Source: Utricularia gibba
Lineage: Eukaryota; Streptophyta; Magnoliopsida; Lamiales; Lentibulariaceae
NCBI GenBank assembly: GCA_002189035.1
Contig: NEEC01000010.1
Coordinates: 744,001-808,000, forward strand
Direction: 5' to 3'
Length of the DNA: 64,000 nucleotides
Below are positions 1 to 11,580 of this stretch, one piece after another (position 1 is the stretch's first letter; each line of letters begins with the position of its first letter). Both the position numbers and the translations under genes were made by a program. The notes under the pieces are model-generated. The model searched no databases. It was not told the DNA's origin and saw only the letters and a list, made by a program, of their open reading frames with translations.

Positions 1-560
1 TACCAACGGTGTCCGATTGAACCCTTCTCCTTAGGTGCTTGAGGCCAACCTTTGATTATTCCACACTCACTTAGGGTTATATGGTACTAAACGGCACATT
101 GGTAAAGAAAACGTTGCGAAAAACAGAATCAAACCTCAATTTAAATATCGAAAAACATAGTAAAACAGTCACACGTGCAGGACTTGCGCAAGCAAGGCTT
201 CACCGTAGATCATCAGCCGCAAATGCCTACATGCGCAGACTCGACTCAAACATGAAAATAGACACGAAAATAGGAAAGATTCAAAGTAAAAGTGGTCAAA
301 GACATTTCTAATGGTTGAGAGAGTGAGGTATTTATAGGAGAGTAGATCCAAGTCTTCGTATTGACCTTATTCGATGGGCTTGGATAAAATCCTCTATCCA
401 AATCTTTTATTCAAATCTTCAAAGATTTTCTTCACATCTCTATCTTATCCACAAATCTTGGATCAAATCTTCATCGTTTGACCGAGTCTTGGGCTGGGAT
501 TCGTGGCCCATCAAGTCCATACTTTGGTAGATCTTGTTTCTTCTCAAATTGATCCAAAAG
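1..560 (-). repeat. LTR-like retroelement fragment, copy A
   Basis: This stretch matches 7285-7880 over several hundred bases at perhaps 70-75 percent by eye. Shared blocks include the 'ccgattgaa..cttctccttaag/ggt' start, the 'aaaaacagaatcaaa' block and the 'cgcaagcaaggcttca' block. Read on the minus strand, a TATAAATACC-type box lies near 328-340, as expected of an LTR promoter, and the distal part is rich in repeated 'aaatctt' words. No retroviral coding sequence lies beside it. The copy runs off the left edge, so its true end is unknown. An LTR is the best reading; another dispersed repeat class is possible. Confidence 0.5.
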
Positions 561-841
561 TACCCTAAAAATCCACAAAATACAATTTCTCTCCAAAAAA
601 ATCAAAGTAGTGTAAAAGATGCAAAATCAATTGAGAATAATGAGAAAGTGGGGTCTAAGATAAGTAAAAACAACACTCAAGAGTAGTGGAATAACATGTT
701 TTGGAACGACACTTATAACACACATTTTTCCTAAAATTCATAACACAAAATAGCTATATTTTATCATGATTTAGGTTAGATAAATGTAGTTTTTCATGCT
801 TTAGTGGTGTTTATGTTAATCCTATGTGATTATGTTGAAAA

Positions 842-869
842 GTGGACTAAATCCTTTGATTTAGTCCAC
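842..869 (+). other. 12-bp perfect stem-loop inside element copy 1
   Basis: The arms 842-853 and 858-869 are perfect complements around a CTTT loop. The same hairpin occurs at 16115-16140 in the other copy, with one base pair exchanged on both arms. Confidence 0.85.
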
Positions 870-1130
870 AACTCTTATTACTAACATTTCAGTAAGTTCA
901 CCAAGGAGATGAGCCGAAAATCAAACTTGCAAACGTGTAAATCAAGCAAAAAAAGGGGCGCAAAATCCGGAGAAGGACAAAGAGCAATGTTCTGCCGCCA
1001 CCGCAGTCTGCAAGTTCAGGCTAGGAACAGTGCTGGCGGACAGCAACAGTGCAATGGAGTGAAGGAAAGGGGAAATTTATTTTTTCGAAAAAAGGAGGAA
1101 GGAGAATGGAGTGAAGAGACCGGGGGGGGG

Positions 1131-1258
1131 GACGCAAAGGGGTCTTCTTCCCCAACGGAAGAACACAGAGAGGGGGACGCAAGGGGGTCTTCTTCCCCAA
1201 CGGAAGAACACACAGAGGGGGGACGCAAAGGGGTCTTCTTCCCCAACGGGAAAAACAC
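1131..1258 (+). repeat. 45-46 bp minisatellite, about 2.8 units
   Basis: Units start at 1131, 1176 and 1222, each with GACGCAA followed by 'gggtcttcttccccaacgg'. They lie inside element copy 1 just after a run of ten Gs (1122-1131). The other element copy has a single divergent unit ('gggtttctcccccaac', about 16398-16415), so the array expanded after the copies separated. The open frames across it on both strands are a by-product of the repeat. Confidence 0.85.
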
Positions 1259-1318
1259 CAACCAGAAGGGGGAAGGGAGGCCTTCATCACCAAGAATAGC
1301 ACCGGAGCCCAGTCTAGT

Positions 1319-1346
1319 GCTACTGTTCCGGGCGGTGAACAGTAGC
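1319..1346 (+). other. 10-bp stem-loop inside element copy 1
   Basis: The arms GCTACTGTTC (1319-1328) and GAACAGTAGC (1337-1346) are perfect complements around an 8-nt loop. The counterpart is 16513-16538. Confidence 0.8.
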
Positions 1347-2813
1347 TAACGGGCGGAAGAACAATCTTTATTTACTTTCTAGTTTTCTGAACATTTCGAC
1401 TTTCTGCATTTTACTTGTTTACAATGTTTCTGCCATTTTGGCCAACTTATATGAATGAAATCGTGTTTTATTTCCAAAGCATGAGTGGCTAGAGTCTTAG
1501 GGATGCCTTAAGGAGAAGTGGGTGGTATGTGTTTAGATTGATGATGAAATTTAGTTGTCTTCCTTAACTCTTGTTCCTAACAAACCATGGGTAGACCTAA
1601 GGAGGGGAGCAAGTAGTTTCACAACTTAGATGCTTGGTTTAGAGGTAGACCAACAAACCAAGACAGGATCAGTCGGTGTTAGTCCAGGGTAGAACCAGTA
1701 GAACGGGGTAGACCTAGTTCTATATGCCTTGCATGTGGGTAGACTTAATTGCAATATTGGTTATGATATTGGAGACTAGCTTAAGCCAAAAATATGATGA
1801 ATAACCTGGGTAGACTTAGGTTATTTGAAGTTGTGAGTGTAGCAAGATAATAAATTAAGTTAGGAAGCTTAGCATAACACCACCCGCAGACCCTTAAGGC
1901 GTCCTAGTATTAGTCTGAGTCAAAACCAGTACCTGTTACCTTAGCGTAGAAACCTGATATTGCTTACCTACCTTGTTTACTGAACTTGTTTACCACTGTT
2001 AGTCCGAACTTAGACTAAGACCTACTGTTATCCGAAATTATGCATGTACTAAAACACTTAGCAAGCACAAGCTCTTCGTGATCGACCCCGATATCCACTA
2101 TACAAGTTTTCCAAATTTGTATTTTGTGTAGATTAGGGATTATAAATTTATTTGATCCGGATTTTCTATTTTTATTTTCAACGATATTAGGAAATTTCCG
2201 TTTATCAAACACAAAATCTCTTATCACTAATTTTACTATAACATGTAAAATTGAAATATAAAAAATATAATGCAATAAAGAATTGAAATAATTTATCATA
2301 CCAAAATATAATCAAATGTATATATGTGAATATGCCATCATAATCATGAAATTTTTTGTATTGATTGTGTTCTTTAAAATGATTAAAATCACTAAGATCA
2401 TAAAATTATTGGATAGATATTTTTTATCTTATGACGTATTTTGGATTTCCTAATATTCTGATATATATAAATATTTGAAACTTATAAAGTTAACAATAAA
2501 TATATATTTTAATAAAAGAATAATTACTTCCAATGCTTTAATTGCTCCATCAACAATATTTTTTGAAATATACATTTCAATCTCAAATGATAAATTATTT
2601 AGATTAAAAAGAAAATGTAATATTTCTTTATTAAAAAAATTAATGGATCTTGCAACTCCGATACTTTTATTATAGAATTTAATAGTCAATTGAATATAAT
2701 GGAAATCAAGAACTATTCCAATTTCATTGTAAATAATGTCTAACAGATTTTTCAAAAAAATTATATGTTTAGCTGTTATAATCTTTAAAATAGATCGATC
2801 GTAACTCACATAC

Positions 2814-2927
2814 CCACTTTCATCTTCAAGAATGCGACCATTAGCATACAACTTCAATATTACGGGAGTTCCACTTTTATCTGCAAGAATGCAACCACAA
2901 GCATACAACTTCAGCATTACGAGAGTC
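2814..2927 (-). repeat. 57-bp tandem duplication, in frame
   Basis: Two adjacent 57-bp units are about 80 percent identical by eye. Because 57 is a multiple of three, the minus-strand open frame carries the repeat as two 19-residue segments, each ending with a 'KSG' or 'ESG' tripeptide. The parent gene is not recognised; it may be a decayed coding fragment. Confidence 0.7.
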
Positions 2928-3480
2928 ATGGGATAATGATATAGAGGATTCTTTTGGTAGTAGAAAAATATAAAATTAGATCATAATGTTCTTATCTTCA
3001 ATCATATGTATAACTAATTTGAAAAATTTATTTAATATTTATATTTTTTTCAAAAATGAGAATTAAAAAAGATATTAGCATGTTAAAAATTAATTATATG
3101 AGCCAATTAGATTTAAAAAATAAATTATCTTTTTCATGTCCCTTATCTTATACGATAATATCTTATTTATGATTATATATTACATATATTTTATTTTTCT
3201 TACAAATTGATTTTTTGGTTATTCACATGGTATAAAAAACACTATTATCATATATAGAAAAATGCAAATATGAATTTAGATATAAGGTATTTTACAAAAT
3301 ATTGATATGAATAGTATAAATTATAAATAAAAGTTTAGACTAAAAAAATAAGAATTTAATATTTCAGTACAGCTATTTGCACATCATGGGATGTTATATC
3401 GAATGAACTAATACAGAAACCTATGTTTGTGCTTGTTTGTTTAACTTTATCGAACACTTTGCCTTTGGTTATACAATATA

Positions 3481-3522
3481 TTTTTAACACAATATTTTTA
3501 ACACAATATTTTTAACACAATG
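3481..3522. repeat. 14-bp unit x3
   Basis: Three head-to-tail copies of TTTTTAACACAATA occur, the last with one changed base. Confidence 0.9.
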
Positions 3523-4491
3523 TCAATCGAAAATCATTGATAATTTAACACAAAAATAATTTTTAATATTATATAGTAAATAATAATACAATATATTTAT
3601 ATATTTATTAATATAATATATTTTATATTATTATTTTATATGAATTCAAAATACATAATTTTGATATTATATTATATATTATAAGTGAACAAAATCAAAT
3701 ATAATTGAACATTGATCTTATTTATATTTATTCAATAAAGTAATCAAACATAATTTTTTTATGTTAATTTATTTATAATATTCAAAAGAAAATAAATGAT
3801 CTTAATCGAGTTAAATATAATTCGACCACAATTTGTTTGTTCATTCTAACATCCCTATGCATATGGTTATAAAATGTGATGCATTGTTTTGAAACTTTTT
3901 TTATATAAATATGATTTTAGTAATATTTTATACTAATAATAAAAAATAAAATAAATTTTATTGTAACATGAATGAATATATTATTTAAAAATTATGAATA
4001 ATTTAATTTTACCTCTCACATTTGATCATTATAAAATCAAAAATAATTTTGATATAAATAAAAATAATAAGAAGTTATTTTGTATATATAAACTATTCTA
4101 TTTATCAAAAGGTAAAAATAAATTTCAATACTTTTTTATAATATTAGATAGTGATTGAAATAAATAAATTATTTATGAAAAAATATAAATTAAAACGATA
4201 CAAATGTATCATATATGTATTATATAATATTGATTATGTATGAATAAATTGCATTTTTTGAAAATTTTGGTTGGAAGAAATGCATAATTCAAAAGAAAAT
4301 ATGATATAAAAAAATTAATTAACTTTTTCATTTTAATTAAATTTTTTGTTCAGTAGGGTAAAATACAACCCAGACAATAAAGTTAATTAATAAAGAAAAT
4401 GTAAAAGTAGAGTAAATCACAAATCAAATTTTAAAAGTAGACTATTTACTCTATTTCCTCAGCATTGGTGTTCGTGCATCTCTGAAATGCG

Positions 4492-4498
4492 TATATAG
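4492..4498 (+). promoter_or_regulatory. TATA box of HSCB
   Basis: TATATAG lies 41 bp before the HSCB start codon, so the 5-prime leader must be very short (10-20 nt if initiation is at the usual distance). Confidence 0.5.
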
Positions 4499-4538
4499 AG
4501 ACGAAGCGCACCAGTCACCGTGCCAAAAATCTCACAGC

Positions 4539-5897
4539 ATGTGGAAGAAGCCGCTTCGCGTTTCGGCGGAAATCTCGCCGACTCTTTTGTTGCGCGCCGT
4601 TTCTGATTCTTCTTCGCTTCGCCGGTTCCGTTATTCTCCTCCTTTCTCTTCTTGCCGTTCCTTCGCCACTATCGGCGCCCAAAGAAACGCTTTCCCTTTT
4701 CCCAAATGCTCGATTTTCGGTGCTATTGAGAGCAATTTCGGAAGTATGCTCGTCAAAAGTTGTAACTCATTCTGCTCCCAGCCCAAGATTGCGGAGCATT
4801 TCCGGTGTTGGAATTGCGGCGCTGGTGCTGAATCTGCGACGGCACTTCTGTTCTGTCAAGTCTGTCGCAGTGTCCAACCGGTTGATGAGTCCATTGATTA
4901 TTTTCACATTTTCGCCCTGTTAGTGTTTGGGTTTCTATTTCGACTGATTTGGGTTCAATAGAAATTACTATGTGAAGCTGCCGCTTCAATTCTTCCCTAT
5001 ATGTAAATTCGTGATCGGCAATTTAGGTCTCTGTGAATTGAGCACCGATGGGAGATTTATCAACTGTATAGCTGTTGATCATTCAATTGATGCACTTCTT
5101 GCTGTTATGAAAATGATTGTATTTTGGTCGTTTTAGGAAGAGGGAATATAAGATCGAGTTGGAAGAATTGGGGAAGGTGTATAAAGAGTGGCAAAAGAAG
5201 CTGCATCCTGATCTTGTCCATTCGAAATCCCAGGTTAATGGAGCATCGTAGTGGTAAAAAAACTCGTTTTTTTTTGTATAGTATCAGTCCTGAGAAAGCT
5301 GGTGTTTTGAATTAGAGGGAAAAAGACTATGCTGCTGAGCAGTCTGCTCGAGTAATCGGGGCGTATTACACACTAGCTGACCCCTTGTCGAGAGCCATCT
5401 ACATTGTATGCCTTTTTTTTTTTTTGTTGCGTTCGCAAGTGCTTGTGTGGAAGGTGAACGGGGAGTGCATCTGTAATGTGCAATTACTTTTGTAGGCGAA
5501 ACTAGAGGGTAAACCAGTCGATGAAGAAGAAAGGATTACAGACCCGGAGCTGCTTGCGGAGGTTTGCTCATGATGATGCATTATGCTGCACCCTGTTAAT
5601 GAGCTTTAACATTATGTATTCCCAGATAATGGAAATCCGAGAGAGCATCGATGACGCCAACGATACGCAGTCCTTGAACGCGATCCATGCCCAGGTAAAG
5701 AGTACACAATCCCACTGCACCTCAGCAGGATTTTATATTGCATTCATTCCTTTGTTCAGTTGCAAGAGAAGTTTCTGGACTGGTCTAATTCCTTCCAAAT
5801 GGCCATTAACGCGAGGAACCATGAGGACGCCTTGTCGTCGATACGCAGAATGATTTACTATAGACGCGCTATCGAAGAAGTCGTGAAAAAGCTCTAG
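4539..5897 (+). CDS. HSCB: HscB, mitochondrial Fe-S cluster co-chaperone (J-protein)
   Basis: HscB is the J-protein that delivers scaffold-bound Fe-S clusters to a mitochondrial HSP70. Six exons join in frame: 4539-4918, 5137-5233, 5316-5405, 5496-5561, 5626-5694 and 5760-5897, giving 279 residues. Residues 1-80 form a Ser/Arg-rich targeting presequence. A zinc-binding module follows with Cys90, Cys93, Cys106 and Cys109 (CWNC...CQVC), typical of eukaryotic HscB. The J-domain has the essential HPD at 150-152. The C-terminal HscB helical domain follows (DPELLAEIMEIRE and the RRM..YRRA stretch) and ends in KKL. The start is the first ATG after a TATA box and precedes the presequence. All junctions are GT-AG and conserved blocks are unbroken, so the gene looks functional. 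Family assignment rests on recalled HscB sequences. Confidence 0.95.
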
Positions 5898-7284
5898 CCC
5901 TGAGCTGGCGCTGAAATACCATGTGGTTCTGTATTCTGTCAGATTGTTTGTGTTTCTGGAAGGGGAGAGACATTTACCTCTGTTCTTCTAAATTCCAAAA
6001 CCATGACCCTCTTCTAATTTTTGAACAATGAATATTGAAATTCTTCTTTTTGTTACAGGGTTGAAGGCTCCACAATATTGAATGATTGATAGTAAAAGGT
6101 GGAGTGGTAATCTGGAAAACATGAAAACTAGAGGTACTTATTCAATAGGAGAAAGATTTAAGTATGTGAGAAAGAAACCAACAAAATTTGTTCAAAAAGT
6201 TATAAGAACTTTGGTAAAGTTGATTACCCTTCTTTGGAATTTTTAAATTTCCGAATGTTACAATTTACGTGTTATACTTTTTTAATACATTTTCTTTAAT
6301 AAAAAAATATAAAATGTATGATTATAATATTTAGTACAAATTTTAAATATTTATGGATTAAATATAAAAAAATAAAAGTGAAGATTTTTCAATGGGTTTG
6401 AATTTAGTAACAATAGCCCACTTACCAAATACATCTTTGTTCATAAATATATAGATCTGAATTTAAAGATATCCAAATAATTAATATGTAGACTAAAATC
6501 TAGCCTGCAAATTAAACTAACAATTAGAGTTTTGGAATAAAAAACTGAGTCAATGCATCTTGAAACTCTAAGTTATCCATATCTTTAGTTTCATAATTTA
6601 TATTCAAGATTTTTTGGTATCATTATTTTAAATTTAGTATATCATTGTGTACGCTTAATGAATTTTAGTTAAGGATTAAAATTAATTGCAATAACTCAAA
6701 AGAATCAAATTTTCATACCATGAGCACCGTCTCATTGTATTCGATTGCAAAAGCTATTGTATATATTGTGTTAAGTTTGTATTTTATGTAAATTAATATT
6801 TATAAATTTATTCATTACGAAAATTTTATATTTCACAATGACTACAAAATTTTCATTTATCAATTGTTGATGATAGTTATGCAAATATACAAAAACTATC
6901 GAAATAATATAATAAGATCGTATACATAGAGAATAATTATTTGAATTTTATTTTTAAAACAATAATTCAAAAAACTGAAAACAAAATAAAAATTTGATTT
7001 TAAAAAAAATAAGAAAATTGACTTTGCATCTAGAATCTACTTTACTTAAAACTCGCCCAAACTTGTGTGTGTAAACCTTGAAAACTGACTCAATTGCACA
7101 AGTTATGACCTTGTAAACCTTGAAAATTTGATGACTGTCATAATATTGTCCCTCATTTAATAAGATTATAGAATCAATCATGACATCAGAGCTATTTCAC
7201 TTCTTGTGATAACCTGTATTTTCTCCACACTCAAATCTAACCTCTATATCTTAAGTAGATAGATTAAATAGAATGTGTTTAATC
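5898..7284. other. AT-rich intergenic DNA with possible retroelement remnant
   Basis: No gene is seen. Around 7181-7195 the plus strand reads 'catgacatcagagctattt'. This resembles the initiator-tRNA primer-binding site of copia elements (TGGTATCAGAGC) and could mark the inner edge of a decayed LTR lying to its left. No coding domain supports it. Confidence 0.4.
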
Positions 7285-7880
7285 AATGATATCCGATTGA
7301 ATTCTTCTCCTTAAGTACTTGAGCCCAATCTTTGGTACTTCTACACTCTTTTAGGATTATGGAGTACTCAAAAGCACGTTGATAAAGAAAACATTGCAAA
7401 AAATAGAATCAAATCTCAAATTAAATGTTGAAAAACATAGTAAAATAAGTACACGCGTAGGATTTGCACAAACGAGGCTTCATCACAGATCTTTAGTTGT
7501 AAGTGCTCACACGCACATGCTAAATTCTAAACAACACGAGTTGATAAAAAAACGATAAGAAAAAAATCCAAAACATGCTGAACTCGACTCTAAACCTAAA
7601 ACTAAATATGATGATTTTGATCTTCGCGTTATGGTCTTTATACAATAGTGATGATAAGTCAGGTTTTCTTAATAGTCTCATATCCAATCTTTTATCCAGA
7701 TCTTTTAAAATATAATGCAAACCTTTTAGGATAAGATCCAAATCTTTCAAAATAAGATGCGAATTTTATCTTATTCAAAATCTTTGACTGTGTATTCATA
7801 TAGATAAATCAAATCTTTGACTTCATCAAAGTCAATTCGAAAATACTTCAAATTATACTAATATTGTCATGAAAAATTAC
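7285..7880 (-). repeat. LTR-like retroelement fragment, copy B
   Basis: This is a second, more diverged and more AT-rich copy of the sequence at 1-560, in the same orientation. The match begins at 'atccgattgaattcttctccttaagtacttgag', runs through the 'aaaacattgcaaaaaatagaatcaaa' block, and fades into a region of repeated 'aaatctt' words. No coding sequence accompanies it. Confidence 0.55.
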
Positions 7881-9191
7881 AAAACACAATTATCCTATAA
7901 AAAGATTAAAATAATATGAAAGATATAAAAAAAATTTAAATCATAAATAAAAAAATAAATGGAATATAAAAACATTCTAAAAAAACCCTAAAAATTATAA
8001 ATATAAGTAATATAAAATTACTTATGAATTATGTATTATGAAAATCTTCGATAATAATGTAATATTTCTTGATTTTATGCAAAAGGCTGCAGCTTTGTAA
8101 GTGAGGCACATAGTTATGAATGTGTATGCTGTCATAAAGTTGAAAGGTCTTTACTAAATAAATTGTATATGATTCTATAGAGCAAATTTTGGTTAATCAC
8201 CACTTATTATGCAGATCCTTTCCTTCTTTGGATTTCGAGAGAGTAAGCAAGAAAATGGGATGATTTTTTTTTTCTCTTGTAACAATTTTAGAATTGTGTC
8301 CAACCATGAATAGTAAATACTACCTAAAAGAAATATTTTTGTGTAAAATAGTTTGACATATGTGACTAATTTTCACATTGACTTCTCAAGCGATAACCAA
8401 GTAGAGTATTTCAATAAAAAAAAAAGCTCTTCTTTCTCTCTAGTTTCTAAAGATTGCATAATTAATTTTGTGTAAAAAGGAAATTAGTTTGGTAGTATTA
8501 TTTAAATCATCGATCATTTGTACTTTCCTAACCCCATATATACTGGTTTTAGGAACTTGAGATATTACAAACCTTGCTAATAAAAAGAAAACCATGAAGT
8601 GTTTTCCAGAAAATCAATCGATTTTCAAATTTTTGAATTAAATTAAGAAATAACAACTAATGTTTTAAATTTCTAAAAATTTGGATTTGAATTTTTTGAG
8701 GAATGAAATCTGTTTGACCTCTCCTAACTTAGTTGAAATAAAAGTGGGGTATGGATGGACCTCTCCTAACTTAAAAAAAAACAAACTTAATAGTTTATAT
8801 ATATTTTTAAAAAATAAAGTGTAATGCCCTTAAAAAATTGTTATGTGCCGAGTAACACTGATTCAAAAGATTTGTTGAATTGGAAATAATTGGAAGAACT
8901 AGAAGTGGAGAGGCGGCCTATGTAAAAAAATGATCTGCTAATAATGTTGTCATTATTTACATATTCTTTTATTCGAGTGCGACGTCGTCGTTTGAATGAG
9001 ACATTATTGTATGGCTCCTCGAGTCGTTCTCGTCTCGTGGTATAGTGGGGCCCGTACCCGAGTAACGTTAAGAACCAATTTGAATTTCAAATTCGCAACG
9101 GTTGAAATCCCTAAAACCCCCGATTTTGGAATCGTCTGCGGTGGTTGGGTTCGTGTTTTTCATCGGAATCCCCTGTTTCCTTTCTCCGATC
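7881..9191. other. Intergenic region upstream of the DUF936 gene
   Basis: This is AT-rich and carries no recognisable gene. A GACGTC (ACGT-core) motif lies at about 8980, some 210 bp before the DUF936 start codon, and may belong to its promoter. The upstream in-frame extension of the DUF936 frame (from about 9102) is treated as leader, because the family begins at MASLTPG. Confidence 0.5.
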
Positions 9192-11580
9192 ATGGCTTCT
9201 CTTACCCCAGGTATTCTTCTCAAGCTTCTCCAGTCCATGAACTCTCCCACGAAAGTAACCGGCGACCACCGAAGCGCCCTTCTCCAGATAATCGGAATCG
9301 TACCCGCTCTCTCAGCGGCGGATTCCCTCTGGTCCCATCACGGATTCTACATCCAGCTTTCGGATTCACTGAATTCCACCTACGTTTCACTCTCCGACCA
9401 CGACAACGAACTCATACTCACCAACCGTCTCCAGCTCGGCCAATTCGTGCATCTCGATCGTTTTGTGTTTGATTCACCGCCGGTTCCTGTCGTTATGAAT
9501 CTCCGGCCGGTCGCCGGCCGCCACCGCTTTGTTGGGTCTCCTGAGCCCCTGATTGCTATCTTTTCCCATTCTAACGGGTTCGTTATTCAGCCGATGACAG
9601 ATTCCGACCCCTCTGGTGATCTCCTGGCGGCGTATTTGTCGAGGGCCGGGAAAAAGAACATGGAATCGACTGAAAAATGTGCTGAAGATGTGGTTTTCAG
9701 GCAAGTGACTGCACCGAAAGAGAATGTAAATGTGAATGTGGCCGCTAATCAAGGAGATGATCGCCTCAATGCAAAAAAATCAGTTTCGGAGAGGGGATCA
9801 CAAAGATTTTCATCACCTGGAGCCTTGAAGCAAAGAACAGTTTCACATGGGAATAAATCTGCTCCCCCAGATAGGGATCCGTCACCTGCAGGGAGGTCGG
9901 GGAAGAGATCTGCCTCACCTGTACCTTCTAAATGCGTCGTACCAAGTCTAGCAGCTGCCAAAGAAGAAACCAAGAGGTCATCAAGGGAGCCAGCTATAAT
10001 TGTGCCATCTAGATATCGATTGCCTTCCCCGACATCTGGGAGACGGCAGGCGAGTCCCATGGTTTCCAGACGAATGTCACTTTCCCCAGGGCGGAGATTG
10101 TCCGGCGGGCTTAAGGTATCTTCGGCAATGGATTCATCAGGAAAGAAAAGAATAGCTAACATTGCTGCTGGAATTCCCAAAGTTTCGGATGCTATTTTGG
10201 GTTCTGGAAAACCCAGTAGAAAGAGCTGGGATAGTGGATCAGCTTCAGGTGATGTAGATTCTTCTAAAGAAAAGGTGGGGACGAAAAACAAACTTGATCT
10301 ACAGGTCATTTTGAGGACTCAGGTATCGAATATTTCCCGTTTAGCAAACCTTCCAGAACGTGTAAATTGTGCCCCCCCCCCCCCCCCCCCAATGCTAATG
10401 ATGCTATCTCTTTAGGCTGCTATTTCAAGACGTCTAAGTGATGTGCATGAGCATAATGACACTAAATCTGGAAGCCTCGAAGCGGAGGATAATCCCAAGT
10501 CTGCATCAGAAGCTCCAGTGATCACCATTCATGAAAAGAAGTGGACTGATGGAAGTGTTTCCTTGGATACGCTGTCTTCAGGGCTTGCGAAATTGGGGGA
10601 GGTGCAGATTATAAAGAACTAAACTTTTTTGTTCTGAAGTTAGTTTCCTTCACTGCTTCAGTTAGTTGTATTAAGCTTGTCAATTTGCTTTCGATCAGGA
10701 TGCTATGCTCAGAAGAAGGATTGCATCAACAGCAGCTTCTGAAGCTTTAGAGGAGGCAATCGCTACTGAATCAATTGTACGAAACTTAAGGTATGAAGCA
10801 TTGATTCTTTGTTACTCTTAACTGCATCAGCAGCAGCTTCTTACGTTCATCAAGCCCCGGATTTTCTGATTGATGATGTTTTCCCTCAATTGGTGCAGCA
10901 AGTTTTCAGACCTAGTTTCAACCTCAAGGCTTGAAAACCCACTCCCCACTGTTGATCACTTCATGTCGTTATATGAAGAGGTTCTCAAGTCAACCGCAGA
11001 TGCGGAAGCAGTTGCCAGTAACCACAAACCATCACCCAGTGTTGAAAGCGCATCGTTAGAATCGTCAAGATTAAGCACCCTATGGGTTGAGTCTGCATTG
11101 GCTACGAATCTTGAAGTAGTCTCTCTTTTAACGAACGACTTCTTCACTCGCTCCACGAAAAAGGAGGATGAGAAATGCAAGAAAAGGCTATCTCCAGTAG
11201 CCCCTCGTAAGACAACTATGAAGTCAGTACCTGCAACATGGACCAGGGGACAAGGAATGAGGGAGACAGTGGAGCTTGGGAAGAGCCTCCATCGGGAGAT
11301 GCAGTTTTGGTTTCTAGGATTCATCCAGTCGTCCTTGGATGCAGGTTTTGGCGTTGTTGCAAGATGTAATCCTGCTGTAGGCCCCGATCGAGGCCTTATC
11401 GCAGCTGCATTATCACAGCTGAAGCGCATCAATGACTGGTTGGATCGAGATGGGACCAAGCGCGAGGGGATCATACTAGAGAAGATTGATCAACTGAAGA
11501 GGAAGATTTATGTGTTTGTGATTGAGCATGTTGGCACCACAACTGATAATATGATCCCATCAGCAGTAGCTTCAAAATGA
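9192..11580 (+). CDS. DUF936 family protein (CORD-type microtubule-associated)
   Basis: The protein begins [17 protein letters not shown], the hallmark start of the plant-specific DUF936 family. Some members (CORD proteins) bind cortical or phragmoplast microtubules and affect their organisation through katanin. Exons are 9192-10322, 10416-10601, 10699-10790 and 10899-11580, giving about 696 residues. Residues 3 to about 120 form the conserved N-terminal domain. Residues about 190-375 are a basic Ser/Pro/Arg-rich, probably disordered linker with repeated SP motifs, as expected of a microtubule binder. The C-terminal half holds the conserved EKKWTDGS and [12 protein letters not shown] blocks. 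The first intron is only 93 bp, contains a run of 19 Cs (10372-10390) and stays open in frame, so retention would add prolines before an in-frame stop. Function is inferred from the family. Confidence 0.9.
10372..10390 (+). repeat. C19 homopolymer in an intron
   Basis: Nineteen consecutive Cs lie inside the 93-bp first intron of the DUF936 gene, about 25 bp before the acceptor. This is an unusual replacement for a T-rich polypyrimidine tract and a likely length-variable site. Confidence 0.95.

Larger units (their letters stand above)
714..2230 (+). mobile_element. Dispersed element copy 1 (uncharacterised, non-coding)
   Basis: This is collinear with 15988-17390. Both copies share, in order: an ATAACACACA start; a GGRCTAAATC hairpin (842-869 here); a GC-richer middle; a second hairpin around a GTTC..GAA core (1319-1346); the 'agcatgagt' and 'atgccttaagg' blocks; 'gtagaac.agtagaa.cgggtagacctagttctatatg'-like blocks; and an end reading 'atttccgtttatca'. 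No transposase-like reading frame is present; the open frame at 909-1349 is low-complexity. The 3-prime terminal inverted repeat seen in the other copy is missing here, so this copy is truncated or the right end was lost. Its class is not established. Confidence 0.7.
2231..4480. other. AT-rich intergenic DNA, no recognisable gene
   Basis: This is strongly AT-rich sequence without a recognised coding region. An open frame of 159 residues on the minus strand (2450-2929) has no family I recognise. It begins with two copies of a 57-bp unit (2814-2870, 2871-2927). A 14-bp unit occurs three times at 3481-3522. The rest shows only simple AT-rich words. Confidence 0.6.

Noticed and set aside
909-1349. 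Open frames of 146, 93 and 81 codons on both strands
   Set aside because: They arise from the GC-richer minisatellite region of a repeat element, overlap each other in opposite strands, and encode only low-complexity sequence.
7170-7200. A complete copia element with a primer-binding site near 7181
   Set aside because: The motif is degenerate and no LTR pair or coding domain supports it; kept only as a remark.
9749-10309. 186-codon minus-strand open frame
   Set aside because: It lies antisense within the DUF936 coding exon, and the plus-strand frame is clearly the conserved one.
10323-10415. Polyproline extension of the DUF936 protein
   Set aside because: It is intron sequence: GT-AG borders restore the conserved continuation when removed, and the frame otherwise stops at once.
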